Below are positions 1 to 7,398 of a stretch of 64,000 bases of DNA, piece after piece; the first letter of the stretch is position 1, and each line of letters begins with the position of its first letter. The position numbers and the translations under genes were made by a program. This stretch comes from Arthrobacter sp. AK04 (GTDB taxonomy: Bacteria; Actinomycetota; Actinomycetes; Actinomycetales; Micrococcaceae): NCBI RefSeq assembly GCF_021129155.1, contig NZ_JAJOMC010000002.1, forward strand, positions 1 to 64,000. The letters run 5' to 3'. A model generated the notes under the pieces. The model was not told the origin of the DNA and searched no databases. It saw nothing but the letters and a program-made list of their open reading frames with translations.

Positions 1-130
1 GAGCCCCCCCGCCCCCGCCCCCCCCCCCCCCCCACCCCCCCCGGGGCGCCAAAAAAAAAAAAAAAACGCGCCCCGGCGCCCCCCCCGGGGGGGCCCCCCC
101 GCCCCCCCTTTGCGCTCGCTGGCTTATCTG
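1..130. other. Low-complexity contig end
   Basis: Long C and G homopolymers and a run of about 16 A, quite unlike the rest of the window. It lies at the window edge and holds no gene. The likeliest explanation is assembly or sequencing noise at a contig end, so no biology should be read from it. Confidence 0.75.
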
Positions 131-144
131 CCCGGGAAGCAGCC

Positions 145-2223
145 CTAGGAAGCGGGGGCCTGGGCCTGGATGGCCGTGATGGCCACGGTGTTCACGATGT
201 CCTCCACGGTGCAGCCGCGGGAGAGGTCGTTGACCGGCTTCCGCAGCCCCTGCAGGACCGGCCCGACGGCCACCGCCCCGGAGCTCTGCTGCACTGCCTT
301 GTACGTGTTGTTGCCGGTGTTGAGGTCCGGGAAGATGAACACGGTGGCCTGCCCCGCCACCGAGGATGCCGGCATTTTGGACTCGGCGATGGAGGCGTCC
401 ACGGCGGCGTCGTACTGGATGGGGCCTTCGACGGCGAGGTCCGGGCGGCGCTGGCGGACCAGATCGGTGGCCTGCCGCACTGCGTCCACCGCTTCACCCG
501 AGCCGGAACCGCCGGTTGAGTAGGACAGCATGGCCACCCGCGGCTCCACCCCGAACTGCGCCGCGGTCTCTGCCGAGGCCAGTGCGATGTCCGCCAGCTG
601 CTCCACGTTCGGGTCAGGGTTCACGGCGCAGTCGCCGTACACCAGCACCCGGTCCGGCATAAGCATCAGGAACACCGAGGACACGATCTTCACGCCTTCG
701 CGCGTCTTCACGAACTCCAGCGCCGGCCGGATGGTGTGGGCGGTGGTGTGGGCCGCACCGGACACCATGCCGTCCACCACGCCAAGCTGGACCATCATGG
801 TGCCGAAGTAGCTGACGTCCTGCATGATCTCCAGCGCCTTCGCCAGGTCCACGCCCTTGTGCGCCCGCAGTTCCGCGTACTTCTCGGCGAACTTCTGGCG
901 CAGGTCCGAGGTGGCCGGGTCCACGATGTTGATGCCGGAGAGGTCGATGCCGCGGGCGGCCGCCAGTTCGCGGACTTCCGATTCCGGGCCCAGCACGGTG
1001 AGGTCGCAGACGTCGCGGCGGTGCAGGATCTCGGCAGCCCGGAGGATCCGCACGTCGGTCCCTTCCGGCAGCACCACGTGCCGGCGCTGCGACCTGGCGC
1101 GTTCAATGAGGTCGTGCAGGAAGCGCAGCGGGGTCATCCGCTCGGCCCGGGGCAGGTGGAGGCGCTCCACCAGTTCGGTCTCATCCACCCGGCGGGACCA
1201 GAGGCCCAGGGCGGACGCCACCTTCCGGCGGTGCCCGGACCAGATCTCGCTGCGGACCTCGGAGACCCGGCGGGCCGTGGTGTAGGTGTCCTCCCTGGCG
1301 GCGAACACGGGGAACGGGGCCTGCGCCAGGAGCGGGTAGATGTTGGCATCCGGGGCGAGCCCGCCAGTGAGGATGAGCGCGGAGGCCACCGGGAACTCCG
1401 GCGAGAAGGACGCCGCCAGGCACGCCACCATCACGTCCGCCCGGTCACCGGGGACGATCACCAGGGCACCTTCGTCCAGCACGTTCAGGAAGTTGCCCAC
1501 GTTCATGGCAGCCACCTTGATGTCCTTCACGTCGCGTTCCATGTCCGGCCGCCCGGCGATCTGGCGCACGCCCAGCGCCGCGGCAACCTCGCCGGTGGTG
1601 GGCCGTGCGATCGCCTCCAGTTCGGGCAGGATGTACACGGGCCGCTTGGAGGCCCCGGGCTTCACGGCGGCGGCGATCGCGTCCAGGTCCTCCGGGTTCG
1701 CCCGGTTCACCATGATGGCCAGCAGGGTGCACCTTTCGGCGGCGAGTTCCTTCCGGGCAACCTCGACGGCGGCCGCGGCTTCGGCGACAGTCCGTCCCTT
1801 GGCGCCCACCACCGCCACGATGGGGGCGGCCAGGTTGTTGGCCAGGCGGGCGTTGAGGTCGAATTCGACGGCGGAGTCCTGGCCCACCAGGTCCGTCCCC
1901 TCCACGATCACCACGTCGCAGTGCCGCGAGATCTCGGCGAAGATTTCCACGCAGCGGGCGTCGATCTCGGCCCGGTTCCCCTCGGCCAGCAAAGTCCGGA
2001 CTTCCTCGTGGGTGAGTCCGCCCCGGCAGCGCTCGTCCTCCAGCGCGAAGCGGGACTTCATCAGCGCGACCATGGGATCGGCCGCGGCGTCCGGGCCATG
2101 GACCACGGGCTTGAAGAAGCCGATCCTGTCCGCATGCCGGTGGAGGGTGTCCGCCAGACCCAGGGCCACAAGTGACTTGCCCGATCCGGGGGTGGTTGCG
2201 CTGACGTAGATGCCTTTGGCCAT
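145..2223 (-). CDS. pta: Phosphate acetyltransferase
   Basis: Long-form Pta (692 aa) converting acetyl-CoA plus phosphate to acetyl phosphate and CoA in the cytoplasm. The N-terminal third is a P-loop DRTGG-type regulatory region (TTPGSGKS near residues 9-16). The C-terminal ~330 residues are the PTA_PTB catalytic domain, with the family stretch MLSYSTGGSGSG and the end motif LNTGNNTYKAVQ. I use the ATG at 2223 because AAAGGGCGG lies just upstream and family homology begins at MAKGIYVSA. An in-frame ATG at 2361 would add 46 residues unlike the family. Acetate kinase often follows pta, but the sequence ends 144 bases downstream, so this cannot be seen here. Confidence 0.96.
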   Translation of the reverse strand: MAKGIYVSATTPGSGKSLVALGLADTLHRHADRIGFFKPVVHGPDAAADPMVALMKSRFALEDERCRGGLTHEEVRTLLAEGNRAEIDARCVEIFAEISRHCDVVIVEGTDLVGQDSAVEFDLNARLANNLAAPIVAVVGAKGRTVAEAAAAVEVARKELAAERCTLLAIMVNRANPEDLDAIAAAVKPGASKRPVYILPELEAIARPTTGEVAAALGVRQIAGRPDMERDVKDIKVAAMNVGNFLNVLDEGALVIVPGDRADVMVACLAASFSPEFPVASALILTGGLAPDANIYPLLAQAPFPVFAAREDTYTTARRVSEVRSEIWSGHRRKVASALGLWSRRVDETELVERLHLPRAERMTPLRFLHDLIERARSQRRHVVLPEGTDVRILRAAEILHRRDVCDLTVLGPESEVRELAAARGIDLSGINIVDPATSDLRQKFAEKYAELRAHKGVDLAKALEIMQDVSYFGTMMVQLGVVDGMVSGAAHTTAHTIRPALEFVKTREGVKIVSSVFLMLMPDRVLVYGDCAVNPDPNVEQLADIALASAETAAQFGVEPRVAMLSYSTGGSGSGEAVDAVRQATDLVRQRRPDLAVEGPIQYDAAVDASIAESKMPASSVAGQATVFIFPDLNTGNNTYKAVQQSSGAVAVGPVLQGLRKPVNDLSRGCTVEDIVNTVAITAIQAQAPAS

Positions 2224-2269
2224 GGTCCGCCCTTTGCTGTGCTGGTGTCCCTCCATCCTTGCACTTCCC

Positions 2270-2338
2270 TCCCCGCGAGATGGCACTTCACAGCAATGTC
2301 CGCCGCCGGGACCGCCGTCAAGTGCCACCTCGCGGGGA
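2270..2338. repeat. Imperfect inverted repeat in the pta-paaI gap
   Basis: 19-nt arms at 2270-2288 and 2320-2338 pair at 18 of 19 positions (TCCCCGCGAG... with ...CTCGCGGGGA) around a 31-nt spacer. The element sits in the divergent gap between pta and paaI, so it is not an ordinary terminator of either gene. It could be an intergenic palindromic element or an RNA hairpin in the pta leader. Confidence 0.7.
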
Positions 2339-2360
2339 CCTGCGGGGCCGCCGACGGACA

Positions 2361-2438
2361 TTCCAGCCCGGTTTTGGATCGCCCCGCCCGGAGGTTGCCG
2401 CTAAAAAGCGGGCCTGACGCCGTAAAACCGGGCTGGAA
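2361..2438. repeat. Palindromic intergenic element, copy 1
   Basis: Perfect 15-nt arms (TTCCAGCCCGGTTTT at 2361-2375, its complement at 2424-2438) flank 48 nt that contain a small inner hairpin, CCGCTaaaaAGCGG (2398-2411). The left arm shares 15 identical bases, TCCAGCCCGGTTTTG, with a second element at 20690-20765. With the neighbouring inverted repeat it fills most of the 307-base gap between pta and paaI. Confidence 0.7.
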
Positions 2439-2462
2439 CGGCGACCGCAGACGCCCCGGCCC

Positions 2463-2508
2463 TTGACACCGGACCCCTCCATGGGATTACCTAATGAACA
2501 TTCGGTAA
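2463..2508 (+). promoter_or_regulatory. paaI-paaK promoter and TetR-type operator (site 1)
   Basis: A -35-like TTGACA lies at 2463-2468. At 2487-2508 is a 22-bp imperfect inverted repeat with half-sites TTACCTAATGA and ACATTCGGTAA (9 of 11 positions symmetrical). It covers the expected -10 region, as a repressor site would. Related sites lie at 9558-9579 and 17853-17874. The TetR protein encoded at 4509-5126 is the natural candidate ligand. Confidence 0.7.
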
Positions 2509-2530
2509 ATAAAGCTGGAGGCAATGACGC

Positions 2531-3064
2531 ATGGCTGAAACCACCCTTTCCGGGCCTACACACCAGATCCTGGAGAACGACTATGCCTCCGAGTGGATGG
2601 GCATCGAAGTCCTCGCCATCAGCGACGGCCACGCAACCATCCGGATGACCCTCCGGCAGGAAATGCTCAACGGCTTCGGCATGGCCCACGGCGGAATGAT
2701 CTTCGCCTTCGGCGACACCGCGTTCGCCCTCGCCTGCAACCCCGCTGTCCAGGCACCCGGTGAGGAAAACAGCATCACCGTGGCCTCCGGCGTCGACATC
2801 AACTTCCTCAAGCCAGCCTTCCGCGGCCAGGTGCTGACCGCGGTGGCGGACCGCCGCTCCAGCGCCGGACGCAGCGGACTGTATGACATCCAGATTTTCG
2901 CCACGGATGCCGGGCCGTCCCCAACCGGCCACTCTGCACCGGCCCAATCCAGTTCAGCCCAGCCCAGTTCAGCCCAGCCCAGTTCAGCCCAGCCCAGTTC
3001 AGCCCAGCCCGGCGAGCTCATTGCCGAGTTCCGCGGACGCAGCCGCACCATCCCCAAGAAGTAG
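2531..3064 (+). CDS. paaI: Phenylacetyl-CoA pathway thioesterase PaaI
   Basis: Hotdog-fold acyl-CoA thioesterase (177 aa) thought to hydrolyse dead-end CoA thioesters, keeping CoA free during phenylacetate degradation. Family features are MLNGFGMAHGGMIFAFGDTA with the HGG helix start, and the end GELIAEFRGRSRTI. GGAGG lies 9 nt before the ATG. The oddity is an insertion before the last strand: four exact copies of a 15-bp unit (2950-3009) encode SSAQP repeats, lengthening a loop by more than 20 residues. paaK follows after 7 bp, so the two are probably co-transcribed under operator site 1. Confidence 0.93.
   Translation: MAETTLSGPTHQILENDYASEWMGIEVLAISDGHATIRMTLRQEMLNGFGMAHGGMIFAFGDTAFALACNPAVQAPGEENSITVASGVDINFLKPAFRGQVLTAVADRRSSAGRSGLYDIQIFATDAGPSPTGHSAPAQSSSAQPSSAQPSSAQPSSAQPGELIAEFRGRSRTIPKK
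2950..3009 (+). repeat. Four 15-bp tandem repeats inside paaI
   Basis: The unit CAGTTCAGCCCAGCC occurs four times without a mismatch. Because 15 is a multiple of 3, copy-number change keeps the frame and only alters the number of SSAQP blocks. Perfect identity suggests recent expansion by slippage. Confidence 0.95.
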
Positions 3065-3071
3065 GAAAATC

Positions 3072-4439
3072 ATGACCCTGCATGCCCCCGAAACCCCCGC
3101 CGCTGCCACAGCAACGGCCGCAGGCACTAACCTCATCCTGGACCGCGAGGAGACCATGTCCCGCGACGAGCTCGAGGCCCTGCAACTCAGCCGCCTGCAG
3201 CACACCGTGGCCTACGCCTACGAGCGCGTGCCCCTCTACAAGCGCAAGTTCGACGACGCCGGCATCCACCCGAACGACCTCCGGGAACTCAGCGACCTGG
3301 GCAACTTCCCCTTCACCACCAAGGACGATCTGCGCGAGGAATACCCGTTCGGCATGTTCGCCGTGCCGCAGCACGAAGTAGCCCGCGTCCACGCCAGCTC
3401 GGGCACCACCGGCCGGCCCACGGTGGTCGGGTACACCAAAAAAGACCTGGCGGACTGGGCGAAACTCGTGGCCCGCAGCTTCCGCGCCTCCGGCATCCGC
3501 CCGGGCATGAAAGTCCACAACGCGTATGGGTATGGCCTGTTCACCGGCGGCCTGGGCGCGCACGCCGGCGCCGAAGCCCTGGGCTGCACGGTCATCCCCA
3601 TCTCCGGCGGGCAGACCGAACGCCAGATCCAGCTGATCCAGGACTTCAAGCCGGACGCCATCCTGGCCACCCCCACGTACCTGCTCACCATCGCGGACGC
3701 CATGGCGCACATGGGCATCGACCCAGCCTCCACTTCGCTGAAGTACGCAGTGCTGGGCGCGGAGCCGTGGACCGAGGAGATGCGCCATGAGCTTGAGGTC
3801 ACCATGAACCTCAAGGCCTGCGACATCTACGGGCTCTCCGAGGTCATGGGCCCCGGCGTGGCCGGCGAGGCCGTGGAGACCCAGGACGGCAGCCACATCT
3901 GGGAGGACCACTTCCGCCCCGAAATCATCGACGCCTTCAACCCGGTGGTGGGCAAGGAGAACGTGCTGCGCGACGGCGAACACGGCGAACTGGTGTTCAC
4001 GTCCCTGACCAAGGAAGCGCTGCCCATCATCCGGTACCGCACCAAGGACCTCACCCGCCTGCTCCCCGGGACGGCCCGCCCCGCGCACCGCCGGATGGGA
4101 CGCATCACCGGCCGCAGCGATGACATGATCATCCTCCGCGGCGTGAACGTCTTCCCGTCCCAGATCGAGGAGATCGCCCTGCGCATTCCCGAGCTCAGTC
4201 CGCACTTCCAGCTCGAGCTCACCCGCCCCGAGGGGCAGCGGATGGACCAGATGACGGTGAAGATCGAGCGCCGGGAGACCGTCACCGTGGAGCAGAGCAC
4301 GACGGCGGCGCGCGCCTTGAAGGAGCAGATCAAGATCCACGTGGGTTCTTCGTGCACGGTGGCCGTAGTGGAGCCGGGCTCGCTGGAGCGGTCCAACGGC
4401 AAGCTGCGCCGGATCTACGACATGCGCCCCAAGGCGTAG
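3072..4439 (+). CDS. paaK: Phenylacetate-CoA ligase
   Basis: Activates phenylacetate with ATP and CoA to phenylacetyl-CoA, the entry step of aerobic phenylacetate degradation (455 aa). It belongs to the adenylate-forming superfamily. The P-loop-like SSGTTGRPTVVGYT, YGLSEVMGPGVAGE and the C-terminal hinge region GRSDDMIILRGVNVFPSQIEE are all visible. The start ATG at 3072 follows AGGA and lies 7 bp after the paaI stop; an upstream in-frame extension would run back through paaI. A strong hairpin follows the stop. Confidence 0.97.
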   Translation: MTLHAPETPAAATATAAGTNLILDREETMSRDELEALQLSRLQHTVAYAYERVPLYKRKFDDAGIHPNDLRELSDLGNFPFTTKDDLREEYPFGMFAVPQHEVARVHASSGTTGRPTVVGYTKKDLADWAKLVARSFRASGIRPGMKVHNAYGYGLFTGGLGAHAGAEALGCTVIPISGGQTERQIQLIQDFKPDAILATPTYLLTIADAMAHMGIDPASTSLKYAVLGAEPWTEEMRHELEVTMNLKACDIYGLSEVMGPGVAGEAVETQDGSHIWEDHFRPEIIDAFNPVVGKENVLRDGEHGELVFTSLTKEALPIIRYRTKDLTRLLPGTARPAHRRMGRITGRSDDMIILRGVNVFPSQIEEIALRIPELSPHFQLELTRPEGQRMDQMTVKIERRETVTVEQSTTAARALKEQIKIHVGSSCTVAVVEPGSLERSNGKLRRIYDMRPKA

Positions 4440-4450
4440 GGTAATCCAGC

Positions 4451-4478
4451 GGTGGCGCAGGCTCCGGGCTGCGCCACC
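4451..4478 (+). terminator. Hairpin after paaK
   Basis: A perfect 10-bp stem, GGTGGCGCAG with CTGCGCCACC, around an 8-nt loop begins 11 nt after the paaK stop. There is no T-run after it, so it is a U-less hairpin terminator of a kind proposed in actinobacteria. Confidence 0.65.
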
Positions 4479-4500
4479 CTACCGACCGTTCATGAGAAAC
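4479..4500 (+). promoter_or_regulatory. Half-conserved paa operator before the tetR gene
   Basis: TACCGACCGTTC here matches 12 consecutive bases of the paaJ operator at 17854-17865. The other half is not conserved. It ends 9 bases before the TetR ATG, so weak autoregulation is possible. Confidence 0.45.
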
Positions 4501-4508
4501 TAGCCACT

Positions 4509-5126
4509 ATGCCCAGCAGCACTGAGACAGCCAGCACCGCCAAGCGCGGCCGCCCCGGATACGACCAGCAGTCGGTGCTGCGCATCGCCGTCGACGTCTT
4601 CAACCGGCACGGTTACGACGCCACGTCCATGGGGATCCTTGCGGACAACCTGGGCATCTCCAAGTCCGCCATCTACCACCATGTGCCGTCCAAGGGCGAC
4701 CTCCTGAAGCTCGCGCTTGAGCACGCGCTCGGCGGGCTTGAGGCCATCCTGGAAGAACCTGCCGCCACGTCCGGCGCGGCCGATGCCCGCCTCGAGTTTG
4801 TGCTCCGCGAAACCGTGGCCGTCCTAGTGGACCGGCTACCGTTCGTCACGCTGCTCCTGCGCCTGCGGGGCAACACCGAGATCGAACGCGATGCCCTGGA
4901 GCGCCGTCGCGCCTTCGACCACAAGGTGGCCGGACTGATCTCCGCAGCACGCGACGAAGGCTCGCTGCGCCAGGACATCGATCCGCGGACCGTCACCAGG
5001 CTGCTGTTCGGCATGATCAACTCGATCGTGGAATGGTACAAGCCGGGCGGGCCCCTCTCCCCCGAACGGCTTGCCGATGACGTGATCACCATGGCGTTCG
5101 ACGGACTGCACTCCACCCAGTCCTGA
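4509..5126 (+). CDS. TetR-family regulator, probable PaaR
   Basis: 205-aa regulator with an N-terminal TetR helix-turn-helix (KRGRPGYDQQSVLRIAVDVF ... GISKSAIYHHVPSKGDLLKLA, residues ~14-65) and a helical ligand domain. I take ATG 4509 rather than the upstream GTG at 4452 because the latter would translate the paaK terminator hairpin. Its place directly after paaI-paaK and the shared operator-like palindromes at three paa promoters suggest a repressor released by phenylacetyl-CoA. That ligand and the name PaaR are inference from context. Confidence 0.85.
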   Translation: MPSSTETASTAKRGRPGYDQQSVLRIAVDVFNRHGYDATSMGILADNLGISKSAIYHHVPSKGDLLKLALEHALGGLEAILEEPAATSGAADARLEFVLRETVAVLVDRLPFVTLLLRLRGNTEIERDALERRRAFDHKVAGLISAARDEGSLRQDIDPRTVTRLLFGMINSIVEWYKPGGPLSPERLADDVITMAFDGLHSTQS

Positions 5127-5129
5127 GCC

Positions 5130-5174
5130 AAATACTAAGGGTGCTTGGTATTTCCTTCGATCCCCGGCTACGGT
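5130..5174 (+). promoter_or_regulatory. Promoter and dyad before the htrA-type gene
   Basis: An inverted repeat AAATAC / GTATTT (5130-5135, 5148-5153) overlaps a -35-like TTGGTA (5145-5150), followed 18 nt later by TACGGT (5169-5174). The dyad could be an operator for the protease gene or a weak terminator of tetR. Confidence 0.4.
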
Positions 5175-5210
5175 GGTAGAAAGCCAGCCAGGACCCGGAG
5201 GAGGCCGTCC

Positions 5211-6323
5211 ATGAACACTGTGACCCGCCGGGCCCAGCCGCGTCCGGCCCGCTTCCGGACAGCGGCGGGAGCAACGCTGCTCACGGCATCCCTGGCCCTC
5301 ACCGCATGCACCGGTTCCACGCCTCCCCCGGAACCCAGCGGCACCTCCGGCGCCGCTGCAACGTCCACCGCAACGCCGCGCAGCACGGCCGCAGCCCCGG
5401 CCCCCGCACCGGCTGTGGAGGGCGATATCCCCCAGCTGGTGGAAAACCTCGCTCCGTCCGTGGTCACCATCTTCACGGACGGCGGCCTGGGCAGCGGCGT
5501 GGTCTACTCCGAGGACGGCCTGATCCTCACAAACGAGCACGTGGTCCGGGGCAACACCCGCGTTGAGGTCGCCTTCGCTGACGGCCAGCGGGTGGAGGGA
5601 ACCGTCAAGGCCACCGACCCCGTGACGGACCTCGCCCTGGTGCAGGCCAACCGCACCGGCCTGCCCAAGCCCGTGTACCAGACAGACCTGCCGCGGGTGG
5701 GTGAAGGGGCCGTGGTGCTCGGCTCGCCGCTTGGCTTCGAGAACACGGCAACCGCCGGGATCATCTCGGGGCTGCACCGGTCCATTCCGGGTTCGGCCTC
5801 CAACAGCCTGTCCCTGGTTGACCTGATCCAGACCGATGCCCCCATCAGCCCGGGCAACTCCGGCGGGGCCGTCATCAACATGCGCGGGGAAATCATCGGC
5901 ATCAGCGAGGCGTACATTCCTCCGTCCGCCGGGGCCGTGGCCCTCGGGTTTGCCATTCCGGCCGCCACCGCCGTGGAGGTGGCCGAGGAACTGCTGGCGG
6001 ACGGCACTGCCGAGCACGCCTACCTGGGCCTCACTCCGGCGGAACTGACCCCGCAGATCGCCGGCCAGCTGGGCATTGACGCAAGCACCGGCGTCGTGGT
6101 TCTGGCAGTGGACGAGGACGGCCCGGCCGGACGCGCAGGCATCCGCCCCGGTGACGTCCTGGAATCCATGGAGGGCGTGGACCTCACCGCCCCGGAGAAG
6201 CTCCTGGCGGAACTCCGGGGCCGCAACCCCGGCGATACCGTAGGCTTCAAGGTCAAGCGGCAGGACCAGAACCTTGACCTCAAGGCGGACCTCATCGCGC
6301 GGCCCACAAGTAACACCCGATAG
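5211..6323 (+). CDS. HtrA/DegP-type lipoprotein serine protease with PDZ domain
   Basis: 370-aa exported trypsin-like protease for envelope protein quality control. A lipoprotein signal ends in the lipobox LTAC (Cys33), followed by a Ser/Thr/Pro/Ala-rich spacer (~35-68). The protease domain (~75-265) has His110 (TNEHVV), Asp140 (PVTDLALV) and Ser217 (PGNSGGA). A PDZ domain with DEDGPAGRAGIRPGDVL occupies ~285-355. GGAGGAGG (5197-5204) sets the ATG at 5211. Family members in actinobacteria usually have one transmembrane helix, so a lipid anchor here is a variation. A small acidic protein gene follows after 12 bp. Confidence 0.93.
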   Translation: MNTVTRRAQPRPARFRTAAGATLLTASLALTACTGSTPPPEPSGTSGAAATSTATPRSTAAAPAPAPAVEGDIPQLVENLAPSVVTIFTDGGLGSGVVYSEDGLILTNEHVVRGNTRVEVAFADGQRVEGTVKATDPVTDLALVQANRTGLPKPVYQTDLPRVGEGAVVLGSPLGFENTATAGIISGLHRSIPGSASNSLSLVDLIQTDAPISPGNSGGAVINMRGEIIGISEAYIPPSAGAVALGFAIPAATAVEVAEELLADGTAEHAYLGLTPAELTPQIAGQLGIDASTGVVVLAVDEDGPAGRAGIRPGDVLESMEGVDLTAPEKLLAELRGRNPGDTVGFKVKRQDQNLDLKADLIARPTSNTR

Positions 6324-6335
6324 GAAGGTAAGAAA

Positions 6336-6641
6336 ATGAGCCACCCCAAAGACGAAGCAGACGCCGGATACATCATTCCGGACCCCTCGAAGGTCCGGGA
6401 GGACGTCCCCGGCGACGCCGGCGATGAAGCCAACGTGATCCGCTTCAGCGAAGAGCAGGCCCTGATCGAGGAACAGTCCCACGGCATCCGCCCGGACACC
6501 TACAGTGTCCCCTCCGGCGGCCCCACCATGGCTGAGGCCCGGGGCAACATGGACCTCTCGGACCAGAGCGAAAGCGGCCACGGCACCGGCCGCGAGGATG
6601 ACAGCAGCGACGACAGCCTGCACGGCGGCGCCGAGTCCTGA
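6336..6641 (+). CDS. Small acidic hypothetical protein
   Basis: 101 aa, strongly acidic and probably disordered, with no membrane segment, signal peptide or motif I recognise. AGGAAGG lies before the ATG and it starts 12 bp after the htrA-type gene, so the two are probably co-transcribed. A long hairpin follows, closing the unit. Function unknown; the linkage hints at an accessory role in envelope stress, which is only inference. Confidence 0.75.
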   Translation: MSHPKDEADAGYIIPDPSKVREDVPGDAGDEANVIRFSEEQALIEEQSHGIRPDTYSVPSGGPTMAEARGNMDLSDQSESGHGTGREDDSSDDSLHGGAES

Positions 6642-6678
6642 TTTCCCGGCTGCCCGCGCAGTCCGCTGCCAGCACGCA

Positions 6679-6713
6679 GAAGGGGCGTCCCGGTATTCCG
6701 GGGCCGCCCCTTC
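6679..6713 (+). terminator. Bipartite hairpin terminator
   Basis: Outer stem GAAGGGGCG / CGCCCCTTC and inner stem CCCGG / CCGGG around a tatt loop. It lies between the convergent small acidic protein gene and the VOC gene and may serve both strands. Confidence 0.75.
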
Positions 6714-6733
6714 CGTGCCTCACCGGTGCGTGG

Positions 6734-7141
6734 CTAGAGTTCGTATTCGGCCTGGACGCCGAGCTTCTCGTGGACACACAGGATGTTGTGCTCGGTGTCC
6801 ATGAACCACGCGCACTTCTCCGAGTCGGTGGTGCAGATGTGGTTCTCTGTTTTCAGGTTGGGCAGGTCGTAGTCCTGGAACGCCACACCCCTGGCTTCCA
6901 TGTCCCGGACTGTCCGCTCAATGTCCGTCACTTCAAAGCTCAGGGCGGTGTGCTCGGAGTGCTTGCCGTCCGAGACCGGCATTAACTGCAGCATGGGGCC
7001 GCCGTCGCTGCCGAGCAATTCGCTTCCGTCGTCTGTCATGCCGCGGTGCGGGAGTCCGAGCTTTTCCGTGTAGAACCTTCGGGCGCGCGCTGCATCATCG
7101 ACTGGCAGGACGGTTGTGGCTGTGTTCATTCTTAGGTTCAT
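6734..7141 (-). CDS. VOC-family (glyoxalase/bleomycin-resistance fold) protein
   Basis: 135-aa single-domain VOC protein. It contains RRFYTEKLGLPHRG, HTALSFEVTDIERTVRDMEARGV and CAWFMDTEHNILCVHE, with a metal-ligand-type His and Glu. GGAGGT lies 6 nt before the ATG at 7141, which decides the start against an internal ATG four codons later. The substrate cannot be told from sequence; glyoxalase, dioxygenase or drug-binding activity are all possible. Confidence 0.85.
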   Translation of the reverse strand: MNLRMNTATTVLPVDDAARARRFYTEKLGLPHRGMTDDGSELLGSDGGPMLQLMPVSDGKHSEHTALSFEVTDIERTVRDMEARGVAFQDYDLPNLKTENHICTTDSEKCAWFMDTEHNILCVHEKLGVQAEYEL

Positions 7142-7222
7142 GTGGCCACCTCCTACGGGCAGAATTTTACGCTTCCGCGCCCCAAAAAGATCCGTCTGCT
7201 GCCCCGCCCGGTCCAGGACAAA

Positions 7223-7385
7223 CGCTCTATCACTCCATGCCGGAAAATCCCCAACCCTCTATCACTCCATGCCGGAAAATCCCCAACGCTCTATCACTTC
7301 AGGGGAGAAAGTGAGAGAGCGCCGTCCAAAATGCCGCATGTAGTGAGAGAGCGTCACGCCAAAACGCACATCAAGTGAGAGAGCG
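7223..7385. repeat. Phased array of 12-bp repeats in two opposed triplets
   Basis: CGCTCTATCACT-type units begin at 7223, 7255 and 7287. The complementary-type unit AGTGAGAGAGCG begins at 7310, 7342 and 7374. Spacing within each triplet is exactly 32 bp. The first two spacers (7235-7254, 7267-7286) are identical 20-mers; the others differ. The array fills the 257-bp gap between the VOC gene start and the paaZ stop. It has no cas genes and short repeats, so it is not CRISPR. Confidence 0.9.
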
Positions 7386-7398
7386 TGCCGGGTGGGGG

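Noticed and set aside
1..130. G-quadruplex or regulatory region at the left edge
   Set aside because: Homopolymer runs of C, G and A at a window edge are better explained as assembly noise.
736..2175. 479-codon plus-strand ORF
   Set aside because: It lies antisense to pta, has the Arg/Gly/His-rich composition of a high-GC shadow frame and matches no family.
3018..4340. 440-codon minus-strand ORF over paaK
   Set aside because: Shadow frame antisense to a clear adenylate-forming ligase; no start signal or motif.
4836..6623. 595-codon minus-strand ORF
   Set aside because: Runs antisense across tetR, the htrA-type gene and the next gene, which all have intact motifs; a shadow.
7223..7385. CRISPR array
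   Set aside because: Repeats are only 12 bp, spacers 20 nt with two identical, the second half is in inverted orientation, and no cas gene is near.
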